64,000 nucleotides of DNA from Schizochytrium sp. TIO01 (taxonomy: Eukaryota > Sar > Bigyra > Thraustochytrida > Thraustochytriidae): the NCBI GenBank assembly GCA_004764695.1, contig SMSO01000034.1:3790501-3854500 (forward strand). The letters run 5' to 3'. Of the stretch, positions 33,077 through 43,390 are shown piece after piece (position 1 is the first letter of the stretch; every line of letters starts with the position of its first letter). The notes under the pieces are model-generated. The model saw only the letters and a list, made by a program, of their open reading frames with translations, did no database searches and had not been told where the DNA came from. The translations under genes and the position numbers were made by a program.

Positions 33077-34654
33077 TTATTCCCACTTCTTGACGAGCTC
33101 CTCGTGGTGCTCGCGGAAGCGGTGGAGTGCAGCCTCAAGTTCCTTGGTCTCAGGGAGAATGGTGAGACGGAGGTGGAAGGTGCCGGGGACCTGGTCGAAG
33201 CCGCTGCCAGGCACAGCGCAGATACCTGTGGCACGGAGCAGGGAGAGAGCGTACATAGTGTCCGGGGCCTTGCCCTTGGCCTTGGCGTCCTCGATGAATG
33301 CCTTAGGAAGAGTAATGGTAGGGAAGGCGTACATGGCGCCGTCAGCAGGCTGGCAGGAGACACCAGGGACCTCGTTAAGCATACGCTCAATCATCTTAGC
33401 CTTCTCCTTGAGGCCGCCAAGAATAGCGCCACGTTCCTCCTGAAACTGAGGAGCAGAATCCTTGGTAGGGGGGCGAACCATGAGGTCGGTCATGACCTGG
33501 CCATCAAGGTTGGAACAGAGTCCAGCGTTAGCAAGCTTGACGAGCTGACCAAAAACATCCTCGTCAAAGTTGCAAAGCTCCATGTAGCCACCACGGCGGC
33601 CGCACTCACCAATGAATCCCTTGCTGGTGGAGTGAAAAGAAGCGAGCTCGATAGGGATGTCGAGGTCCTGCATGACCTTCTTGGCAGAGATGAAGGGCTT
33701 GTCCTGGTAGATGTTCTCCTGGTACACTTCGTCAGCGAGAAGCACAAGGTTCTTCTTGGCACAGAAGCGAACAACGCTGGCAAGGTCATCGTACGAGAGC
33801 ACGTTGCCAGTAGGGTTGCCGGGGTTGATGAGCACAAAGGCACGCGGGGTGTTGCCCTTGGCCACAGAGCTCTCGTAAGAACGGTTAAGCTCATCCTCAG
33901 TGAGAGCCCACTGCTTGGACTCATCAAGGTAGTATCCTTCGGCCTGGCCATTGAAGAGAGCAATAAGGGCGGAGTAAATAGGGTACTGGGGAGTCGGGGT
34001 CATGACGGAGTGGGTCGGGTCTGCGATGATTGCAGTGAGGAGAAGCTGAATGCCAGAAGAAGCTCCGTTGGTCAGGAAAAGTTTGGTGTGGTCACAGGGG
34101 TAGCCATCACGGTCCTCGATGAATTTGGCAACGTTCTTGCGGATGAGCTCCACACCCTGGCTGTCGGAATAGGCACCAGATCCGCCAGGAATGTTCTTGA
34201 CAAGCTCCTCAGCGCGGGAGATCTCCTCCTCGGTGTAGAGTTTCTGGAGGTTCTCGCGGTGCTCAGGGGCGAGGAGACGAGGGTTATCAACAAGGGAAAG
34301 AACCTGACGGTAAAAGGAGATGGCGGGGGCGCCGACTGCCTGAGGGTTTCCGATGTTGCAAAGAAGGATTTTGTCAAAAGGGTAGTCCTTGGAGCCCTGG
34401 CGAAGCTCCTGTGCGATTTTACCAGCAGCTACGGGGACTTCACCACGGACTGCATACTCCATCTTAACGAGGTGCTCGTTGATGTTGTCGATGCGCATGC
34501 TAGGGTTGTACTTGGTGCTGGTTGATGCCTCAGCAGCAGTAGACATGGCAGCGAAGGCCTGAACTCCAATGGCGGCACGAGAGCGGTTGTTTCCAAGACG
34601 CTTGGCAGCGCCCTGAAGCGCCGCAGATCTCCTTGCGAGTGTCCACATGGTCAT
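33077..34654 (-). CDS. Alanine aminotransferase, probably mitochondrial
   Basis: 525 aa from ATG 34654. The first ~35 residues are Arg/Ala/Ser-rich with few acids (MTMWTLARRSAALQGAAKRL), typical of a mitochondrial presequence. A second Met at residue 37 could give a cytosolic form. The remainder is a class I/II PLP aminotransferase of the alanine type: CNIGNPQAVG, YSDSQGVELIR, TNGASSGIQ, INPGNPTGN, the PLP-binding Asp308 in LLADEVY, and the Schiff-base Lys345 in HSTSKGFIGECGRRGG. The last string is the signature of alanine/glutamate:glyoxylate aminotransferases. It exchanges amino groups between alanine and 2-oxoglutarate (EC 2.6.1.2), linking pyruvate and nitrogen metabolism. Codon use is strongly biased, which suggests high expression and creates a long meaningless antisense frame. 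Intronless and intact. Confidence 0.95.
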   Translation of the reverse strand: MTMWTLARRSAALQGAAKRLGNNRSRAAIGVQAFAAMSTAAEASTSTKYNPSMRIDNINEHLVKMEYAVRGEVPVAAGKIAQELRQGSKDYPFDKILLCNIGNPQAVGAPAISFYRQVLSLVDNPRLLAPEHRENLQKLYTEEEISRAEELVKNIPGGSGAYSDSQGVELIRKNVAKFIEDRDGYPCDHTKLFLTNGASSGIQLLLTAIIADPTHSVMTPTPQYPIYSALIALFNGQAEGYYLDESKQWALTEDELNRSYESSVAKGNTPRAFVLINPGNPTGNVLSYDDLASVVRFCAKKNLVLLADEVYQENIYQDKPFISAKKVMQDLDIPIELASFHSTSKGFIGECGRRGGYMELCNFDEDVFGQLVKLANAGLCSNLDGQVMTDLMVRPPTKDSAPQFQEERGAILGGLKEKAKMIERMLNEVPGVSCQPADGAMYAFPTITLPKAFIEDAKAKGKAPDTMYALSLLRATGICAVPGSGFDQVPGTFHLRLTILPETKELEAALHRFREHHEELVKKWE

Positions 34655-35803
34655 TTTGGATTAAAATTTAGCCTTGGCAACGTCTTTGTGAGAAAGTTTG
34701 TTGCTTGTTGGAGTTGTGCTCGTTGTGGTTTTGTTGGCTAATGCTCACCTTCGAGCTGACCTTGAGCTTAGCAAGGCTTGAAACTGTCTGCCGAACGGAT
34801 TGAAGGCGATGCCTTTGCTATCAGTTCAACGCGGGCTTCCGTGTCGAAGGGAGTTGAGGGTTTGCAAGCTGCGCGAGCGACTGCCAAGCCGCTCGACCGA
34901 TCGTCCGTTCGTTCGTTCGTGGTCTGCCTCCGCTCTCTCTTTCCCTCTCTCTCTCTTTCTCTGCTATTTCTTTCTAGTATTTCTTTCTATTTTAAAAACA
35001 AATACTTTGTTTTTAATTAAAAGGTTTCTTTTTTCTCTTATTCCTTCATTCTCGAATCGATGCTGGTGCCCCAAAGCAAACTAAAGCCAAGGACCGAAAA
35101 CCCAAACAGCTTGCTTGAGCTCTATGCCAGTGGAGGTTTTCTCTTCGGCCTGCGGCTGCCCTCTCTTGGTTTGCGGTGTCGTGAGCTCAGAGCCACGGCT
35201 CGACTGATGCCTCTCTCCGCTCAGGTGCTCTGGGTCTCCTATTCCCGCGGCTTCGCGTCTCTTTTCATTCTCAATGTTCTCTTGGAGGTCCTTCGTCACA
35301 AGAATGAGGTTACTACAAAAGGGATTTCCAAGAGTTAAAGCGCATTCTTAAGACTGCTAAAAAGTCTCTTGCCGTCATAGTTATTATTATATTCTCAATA
35401 TTAATCTTAATATTCGTACTCTTATTGATGAAAATAATAAGTTTAAAACAACAAGGTTCTCTTGCTTGAAAGAAAATGGCATGAATGAATGAATGAACAA
35501 AACTAAATAAATGAATGATTTATCTATCGACTTAGTATAATAGGAATGATGGGGTGTTTTGGTTATTTGCAAAAATCGAAACCAACCCATCCATCCTTTG
35601 ACTTGCTCGCACCGCTGATCTTCTGTTAAAACCACTGCCAATCAGTTGGCTGTCACTGAATAACTCACTCACTATAGCTAGTTGCGCTAACTGTTCGATT
35701 ATCGACGGATGGGAAATGCATGCGCGAGAGAAGAGCACCATGCCTGTTTTTTATTTCCATTATCATTCCTTTTTAAAACGAGATGCCAAACATCGAGAAA
35801 GGA

Positions 35804-35825
35804 AATGAATGAATGAATGAATGAA
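35804..35825. repeat. (GAAT)n microsatellite
   Basis: About five tetranucleotide copies. Confidence 0.8.
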
Positions 35826-36473
35826 TACCTACCAGCTCAGATATTCCTGAGACCAACGCCGACAGCAGATATTGTTGGCTTCTGTGGATGCCAAACTCGA
35901 GACCGAGGCTCCACAAGCCACGCTTTCCTCGGGAGCAGGTCAAAGAGGCTCAATGCATTCGCACAGACCACTCAGAACGAACGAATCGAGGCCATGGCAC
36001 CCGTGCTCAGCAGCGGGTGCGTCCTCGTATTCCCATGGGTCGCTCGTTGTACGAGCACACGGAGGAAAACAAAAGAAACATTATTTGCTCTTTCTTTTTG
36101 GGGGTCTTTTCTGTAGAATGGTTATAAACAGAATTTCGAAAGGCTGAACGAGAGTATTAATTAATTATAATTGTTTCTAATATTATAATTGTTGTTGTTA
36201 TTATTATTAACTCTTTATCTAAAAGGAAATGTATATTTAGTTAAAAGTTATATTAAACCATTCACGAATCTAAACGTCGGTTCTCAAGTCCAAAACCAAT
36301 CAGGCGCATCGCTTTCCCGCGCATGGCGATGGCAGAAGTTTGTTTGACTTGTGTTTTTTGTTTCTCCTGTGCGCGGAGTAAATGAGGTCAACATGATATC
36401 TCCATTCGTCACGGCACCTCCCTGGTTTCATTCGCTCATTTACACGGGTGCTTCCGCTGCACGGCCTCAAGCT

Positions 36474-36561
36474 CTAAAAGAAAGAAACAAAGAAAAAGAA
36501 AGAAAAAGAAAGCAAAAAATAAAGAAAGAAAGACAGAAAGAAAGAAAGAAAGAAAGAAAGC
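36474..36561. repeat. (AAAG)n microsatellite
   Basis: Purine-only array with A-run interruptions, then about six perfect AAAG copies. A TGAC array follows at about 36700-36716. Confidence 0.9.
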
Positions 36562-38740
36562 AATCAAATAAGCGAGCAAGAAGGAAAGAAGGCGAAGAAT
36601 CTATCTGCCTCTCCATCCGCCCGTCGATCAGTCTGCAGCTTCGCCTGCGTGAGAGGCTCCCTGTATGGCTGCCTGGCTGACCGTCTGACTGTCTGTCTGT
36701 CTGACTGACTGACTGACAACTGTCGTGGCGCCTTTCTTCGCAGCCTCGATCGATCATCTTCGATCGTCAGTCATCGGCAAAGAACTGGAAACAGAGCGAT
36801 GAACGCGATGTTCACGGCGCCTTCCTTTTCCACCCTGCCATTGGCACACTCCTTACTATCCTACTGTACACCCGCCCTCCGCCTCGATCCTGGGATGATA
36901 CATGGGCATGTGGCTCTGGCTCCCGGCAAGGGAGGGGTGAAGGGGGAGTCCTATGACCTATCCTAGTTACAGGTTTTCCGAAAATGGTTTTGATATTCTT
37001 TTTTTTTTCTTTCTTTCTTCCTCCTTCGTTTTTTTTAATTTATTTTTTTTAGTGTTTTTCGTTCAAAGGAAAGAGGCTCCGAATTATATTATAAAAAAGA
37101 GAAGATCGACGAATGATGCATGAACGAAATGAATGAATGATGATCACGCTTTGCAGCTGTAGACAGTAAGTGGGTTCAACCATGTAATCACGAACTGCGA
37201 TCAGAAAGATGCGAAAGGTGAGGAGGCTCTCTTCTTGGGAGTATTTCGATCGACAGAATTAGGCACTCGTCCAAGACCATTCGTGGAATGCTCATCTACT
37301 TTTTGACGCCCAAACAAAGAATTACCCAAATAAACAACTAAATGACTGGAAATTAATGATTTATTTGGGGTACATACAGACGGACAAATCAATTGCTTCT
37401 GCGCCGCATTGAAGAGCTCATCCGCCTAATCTATATATTATTTACTGCTCCGCTTGCTGAGGGAGATGCGCAAACGGTGCAGTGAATGGGAAATCAAACA
37501 AAGGTTTGCGTATGGGCTTACTAAACTGAGCGAAGGCACGACTTGAAAACGCATCGATGGTGAAGGCAGAACTGGGAATAGCCGCCCCAAAGAAAGCACC
37601 AGAAACAGCGCGTTATTGTCTCTCTCAGATTCTTTCTTTTTGTTTTATAGAAAAGGAAAAAATCACTGAAGGGTGATAACCTAAGAGTTTTCATTTTTAG
37701 AGTGCGAGAACTCTACAAAGGATCAGCAATGACTCTCGGCGTCGCGGCAATTATAGGCTGCAGATTATGCGCGAAAGACCGCGAGGACGACTTGATTATG
37801 GCTAATCTTCACGCTTATGGCCTGCTCCAGAATGCGTACACGGGTTATTTTCTTAGAATCTGAGAAAACCTCTTCGATAGAAGAGGACCATCGAGACTGC
37901 CTGCCACTCGCATCCCTCGAATTGAACAGACCATGAAACTAGTACTAAGCTTTATTTTTAAAAAAATTATTTTCACAGTTATACTATGAGTCTAACACGA
38001 AGCTATATTCTATGTCCGCACTCGCGGAAGTTTAAACTTTGGGCGATATAATTTTCACTAGGTAGGTTCTACCTACTGTGAGGTGACAAGATTTTACGAA
38101 GAAAAGCCTAAAGTCAAAAGTCAGTAAAGGCAAAAGGGAGAAGAAAGGCAATAAACAAACAAGCAAATAAAACTATTCATTGTTGCTTTTGTTGTTGTTG
38201 AAAGAAGCACGACTAACTAACTTGAATTACGGGTTGTTTTGAAGGCTCGAAGGGAGGTTGTGGGGCGTCTGTTTCTTTCACAATCAAGCCGACAGTATCT
38301 CATAGCGAGGCGGCCAATCAATGTGCTCTGAGTCACCGCTGCCACGGCCTCGAAGCGACGACGCCCAGAGACAGCCGAGTCTCATCGAAGCCAACCAAGC
38401 TTTGGCTCCAGAGCATTCATTTATTCACTCATTCATTTATTCATTCATTCATCGAGGACCTTGCTAGCTATAGCTAGTTGGGTACCTAGTAGTTAAACTA
38501 CCCAGTCAGCCGGGTGTGAAGGAGAAGAAAAAAGAAGTGATCTCCTTTTTCAATTAACAGAAGGGAGTATTGGAGCTGCTTTTGTATCCTTTGGAGAAAG
38601 GCAGGAAAGGAGAGGTTTTAGGCTCTTCAATTAAAAAGCTAGTTTATTGCGTTTTCCATTAAAATTAACAATTAATTGCGATTAATCAATCAACGAAAGC
38701 AGTCAACCAATTCCTTCTCATTACCTGGTACCACCTCCTC

Positions 38741-38774
38741 TTTCATTCTTTCTTTCTTTCATTCTTTCATTCAT

Positions 38775-38822
<48 letters not shown>

Positions 38823-38824
38823 TC
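38741..38824. repeat. (TTTC)n microsatellite
   Basis: Pyrimidine-only array with a few ATTC interruptions, ending in about 13 perfect TTTC copies. An (ATTC)n array lies nearby at about 38427-38453. Confidence 0.9.
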
Positions 38825-41008
38825 AAGTTGCTGCACTTTGTACGTTAGGATAACGAGTATTAGCGAATCCTCTATCACTTGTAGCACCGCGTCAAAATGA
38901 TGAGGCAATTAAGTGACTCTTGTTGCACGCACGTTCTTAGAAAGGGCGCTCCCTCCCTCCTCTGGCAAGTTGAGCAGCTCTCGCCTGCTTGCTGCTTCTC
39001 GAGGCCTGGCACCCGCTGCAAGCTGTCAGCGTTGGGCGCAACGAGTTATGGCCTTGCTCTGGTTGCCTCGAAGAGCCTTCGAGGCACCTAGTAGGAGGGC
39101 GCTAACTCTGGCGCCAACCACTGCAAACCATCGATTGGCGAATTCTTGGTCACAATTTTTGGCTTCTGATTATTGAAACGAAGAACGAAGAGTGTTTTAC
39201 TTTGTTAGAATGCATTTCTTTTCAAGTTAACAATTATGAATCAAGAAAAAGATTGTTTTAGGTTTTCAATATATTGTTATTTAGTGATAATAAAAATAAT
39301 TTTGTGAATGTAAAAGGAAAAGGTAAGGAGGTACGTAGTGGCGCGTAGGAGTCGGTAGGGGGGGAATTGTCAACCTTATCTTGAGTCCTCAGTGATGATA
39401 TTTTGTTTTGCTGTTTTTGTGATGCCCTCGCAGGAACTGCTCAGCTACGATCACGACGACCACCAAGGCTTTTAGCTGTGCAGTCTCCTCTATGAGCCCT
39501 CTGGAGTCGGGCCGAGGAGAGGTGAATGCAGGTTGTCCTGACGACTGATTGTCGAGAGTCTTTCGTGGAGTTCAAGAAGAGGCCGCAGGTCCTGTCCGGG
39601 CTTACAGACGGAGAAGAATTGCTCGACCCAGACAGTGGAACCCGACGTGCCGGTTCTTGGTGCTTGTCTTTAAAAATTAAAAAACTAAAGAAAGAGGGGG
39701 AAAGAGTAGGAGGGAAAAAAATGTTTTACTTTCTTCTTGAAAGAAAATTGCTGCAGCGTAACGCAGCAAGGCTCGCTGATGGTGCAATCTTCTCCTTCCT
39801 GGGTTTGGTACGCTGGATATTTAAAAAAACATATTTGGCATAGCGCTCGCAAAGCTACGCCGATTCCACATATTCGCTTTGTTCGTCGTACTAACTAACG
39901 CCTTTGATGGAATTACACGTGTCGAGAATTCGTGCTCGCTCATGATTGTAAGCTAACTACAAGAACCATGTACTATTTCTTCACTTTTGTAGTCTATGCG
40001 AAGGCGAGGCTTGCGTGAAGGAATAAACGCCATGACTGGCCAACGTAAAGGAGCATTAAAGCATATTACAAGCGGAGGACGCGAGCCAAGGCCCAAACAA
40101 GAAACCAAGGATTGATCAGCAAAATGTGCAAGAAATTTCGATAGCTTGACAGCTATGTTTCAAGGATCTATCCAGGGCATGACAGCGTTGTAGTTGTCTA
40201 AAAGAAGCAAGAATCTGGGACCTTTACTTTCATCTAAACTTATAAATAGTTACAAATATAACTAACAGTTTTTCCTTTTCTTCCCTTAAAAAATTGATAC
40301 CCTGGTTCTTTGCTCATGAACTTGTATGACGAGCTTCATCTAGCAGAATTCGGATACATGCCGGCGCCCGCCTTTGCACTGCAACTTACCAAGAGAAACA
40401 GAAGCTTCCACGACGCCATGCGTATCCCCGCGCTGGTTCCGTCTCGTGTAAGCTTTTCTCTTCAAGATCTTCCATTCGTGCCGCCATCATGACAATGAAA
40501 AGCTCGAGACTTTCACAAACTTCTGAGGTAGGTAACCTACTTTGCATGTTCACGAGGCAAGCCGGTCAGGGTCAGAAAGAAGAGTTAAGGTTGCACCTCG
40601 GCCATTCCCGTGGCTCGCGAAGGTCTCAGCGCCGCCAAGAAGACACTATTCACTGCAAGGCACCTGCTCGGCCTTACGAGTTCGGAAAGAATTCCTGTCT
40701 CAATACTTCCTCCCGTCGCACATCACGAGCAAGCAAGTGTTTTCCTCGTCTTGTGCTTCTTCTTCTTCTTCGTCTTCTTCTATACCCAAAAAGGCACCTC
40801 CGTTTTGACAGATGCGTAGGTTCTACGATGTCTGATTTCTGCAGGCAGGCATTTATTTACCTCTGCAGCTCATCATGCTGCCAACCCAACACAGTCCACT
40901 CCACTTCTCTCGCGACCTTCCGAGCTCTTTCTTCGTGAGCCGCGATCGCCCAAATCAAAGCGCCTCCCTCGCTGCAAAGGATGGAATGCATCATCATCGC
41001 CAATTTGC

Positions 41009-41046
41009 CATTCATTCATTCATTCATTCATTCATTCATTCATTCA
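41009..41046. repeat. (ATTC)n microsatellite
   Basis: About nine perfect copies. Confidence 0.9.
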
Positions 41047-41124
41047 TCACCTGTGCACCTTCGTACCGTCAACCGTGGCGGCATTGCTGCAAGTTAGCGA
41101 GCGATCGAACAATCTACGGGGACC

Positions 41125-41161
41125 CTAGCGGGCGCTACCGGAAACGCCTAGCGCCCGCTAG
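41125..41161. repeat. GC-rich perfect hairpin, 13-bp stem
   Basis: CTAGCGGGCGCTA (41125-41137) and TAGCGCCCGCTAG (41149-41161) are perfect reverse complements around an 11-nt loop. It is very stable as DNA or RNA. No adjacent gene explains it. Confidence 0.85.
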
Positions 41162-41292
41162 CTGGTAGCTGCCATCCCCGGCGCCTGGAAGCAGCGAAAG
41201 CAGAAAGTGAAAAGTAGCCGTGAACGTCTCGTTGTACCGGCACCATTGTGGGACGCCAGCAGCACTTCGGGCGACGCCTGTGCGCGAATAGG

Positions 41293-41402
41293 TCCCGAGC
41301 AAGCCAAAACAACCCAAGACAAGGCAAGACAAGCCAAGCCAAAACAACCCAAGACAAGACAAGCCAAGACAAGACAACGCAAGGCAAGACAAGACAAGAC
41401 AA
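41293..41402. repeat. AAGAC / AAGCC minisatellite
   Basis: A run of five-base words (AAGAC, AAGCC, AAAAC, AACCC, AAGGC) in mixed order over about 110 bp, with purines mostly on the plus strand. It ends in four AAGAC copies. Confidence 0.85.
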
Positions 41403-41516
41403 GAGGAGTGGAAAGCGTCAAGAGGCACAGGAACTCGGGAACTAACGGAGTTCATAACTTGATGGAGGGCGGCTTGAGTGGATGGATAAGACAGAGCGCC
41501 GATGACACGAATAGGG

Positions 41517-41556
41517 CATGCAGGCAGGCAGGCAGGCAGACATGCATGCATGCATG
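41517..41556. repeat. (GCAG)n-(CATG)n compound microsatellite
   Basis: Five GCAG copies pass directly into GACATGCATG words. Confidence 0.8.
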
Positions 41557-41820
41557 GTAGTGGATGTGGGGAGAATGGCGGCTCTCGAGGCCGTGGAGCA
41601 AGCAGAGCGAAAGAAACTGACCGCGCTGCAGGCAGCTCAAGTCGCGTTGAAAGTCGAGGCTTGGGAAGAAGAACTGGAGGACGCCAGGACCTCAGGGTTG
41701 ACGATAGCAGAGAACAGGGACCTAGCCGAGGTTCTGTGGATGAAAATAAAAAAAAGCGCTGCGCCTGATGCCGAAGAGTAATCTGTCGCTCTCTCTCTCG
41801 CTCGTTCACTCAATAAATGT

Positions 41821-41877
41821 TCACTCACTCACTCACTCGCTCACTCACTCGCTCACTCACTTACTGACTCGCTCACT
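41821..41877. repeat. (TCAC)n microsatellite
   Basis: Array of TCAC with scattered TCGC and TGAC variants. Confidence 0.85.
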
Positions 41878-42011
41878 GCAGGGGTAATGAGCGAGGTAAA
41901 TAAAAGATGTGGTCACAAAGTCTGTAGTGCGAGAGTTCTTGGAATGAATCAAGCTGGCGAAGAAGGAAGCAAAGATGCATCATCATCATTGCCGTTGATA
42001 AGAGAAGGTCT

Positions 42012-42046
42012 GTGAGTGAGTGAGTGAGTGAGTGCGTGAGTGAGTT
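42012..42046. repeat. (GAGT)n microsatellite
   Basis: Tetranucleotide array, the complement-type partner (ACTC) of the TCAC array about 190 bp upstream. Confidence 0.8.
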
Positions 42047-42093
42047 AGAGATGATTCTGATTTTATATGACAGGTGGAGGAGGGATAAATGGC

Positions 42094-42190
42094 CATTGCA
42101 TTACATTGCATTGCATTGCATTGCATTGCATTGCATTGCATTGCATTGCATTGCATTGCATTGCATTGCATTGCATTACATTCATTCATT
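42094..42190. repeat. (ATTGC)n pentanucleotide array
   Basis: About sixteen near-perfect copies of the ATTGC word with one ATTAC variant at each end. No stop occurs in one frame on each strand, so both strands give repetitive open frames (LHCIA and AMQCN types). Confidence 0.95.
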
Positions 42191-43370
42191 GCCTCGGCGA
42201 GCGAGTGAGCAGCGGCTCGGGACTGATCGGCAAGAATTTGGAGCGGGATGCTGATTGTGAAGAAGGAAGCAACGAGTGCCGCGATGGGGTCCAAACAGAG
42301 CCTCTTAGTTTGTTCATGCCTGGTTTGAAAGGAAGCTTTTACTTTCTTTTGCAAAAAAATATTGCCAACGCAATTGGGCAAGATTGCTTGAGCTACAAGC
42401 CCATCACAGTGTCAAACTTTAGGCATTGCTAGTGAGTAACCTAGCTAGGTAGGTACCTACTGATTCACCTCGCTTGAATGATAAAACACGCTGAAGCGAC
42501 GATAGTGCTGAGAATAACAGTAATAAGGGTTGGTCGCTCGGCCGGTCGGCAGCTACTTTTACTTTGACGAATTAAAGCGCTCGTTTGTATGTAGATTGAA
42601 TATGATAGAAGATCTTTTATGCTAATTGACTCATCAAATGAGTTGGGGCCGCCAGCTTCACTCCTGAGAGATCCGCGGATCTGAGATAAGACGCAAACCT
42701 TTTGCGGAATTCTGTCGTTTGTCGCGCGACTCGATTTTCATTATTCTGTAAATACCTACCATCGACAGGAGCAGCAGCGGCAGCAGTAGGAACAACGAGA
42801 ACTATGACTACAGAGAACCCTCGTATCTTGAGCTTCTCTTATGCAGGGTCTGAAGTGCGCTGACAGATTTCTGATTGAAATATTGTACTTTCAAGTAACA
42901 ACAAAACCGTCAGCGTGCAAGCTGCGAGCGGATGAGCGAGCAAAAAACGAGCGCTCGAGCGAGTGAATGTCCGAACGAATGGAGGCAAGCTTACTTTCAG
43001 TAGGTACTTAGCCGGTACTCCAAGGAAGACGGATTGTAGAGGACGAGGTTAGCCAACCGACCATCTGATAAAACTTGTATATTACAAAAATTAACGGTAG
43101 AGTTTGTTGAACCGTCGATACTAGCAAAGCTTCTGACCCTTTTGCAGCTCGGAGGGTGTTTGCAGGAGTGCATGAGCCAGAAATTGAAGGACAAGATCTT
43201 CAGCATTCATATTTGTAGATCTATTAATTTAAGAAAATATGGGGTATATTGATTGCTTGTTACCAGGAGCGTGAGGTGGCAAAAAGAAGCCGTAAGGAGA
43301 GCAGATATCCTCGTATTGGCTTGCGATTTCGATTGACACAGAATAGAAAAAAAGAAAAAAAAAAAAAACA

Positions 43371-43390
43371 GCACAGCACAGCACAGCACA
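43371..43390. repeat. (ACAGC)n microsatellite
   Basis: Four pentanucleotide copies after a long A-run. Confidence 0.75.

Noticed and set aside
33071-34525. Open frame of 484 codons on the plus strand
   Set aside because: It lies antisense to the alanine aminotransferase. The strong codon bias of that gene avoids codons that would read as stops in the opposite frame, which explains the openness. The translation has no family motif.
41135-41809. Leu/Cys/Ser-rich frame of 224 codons on the minus strand
   Set aside because: Produced by the AAGAC/AAGCC minisatellite and neighbouring repeats; no start context or domain.
41986-42432. Repetitive frames on both strands over the ATTGC array
   Set aside because: They exist because the pentanucleotide contains no stop; composition is simply the repeat.
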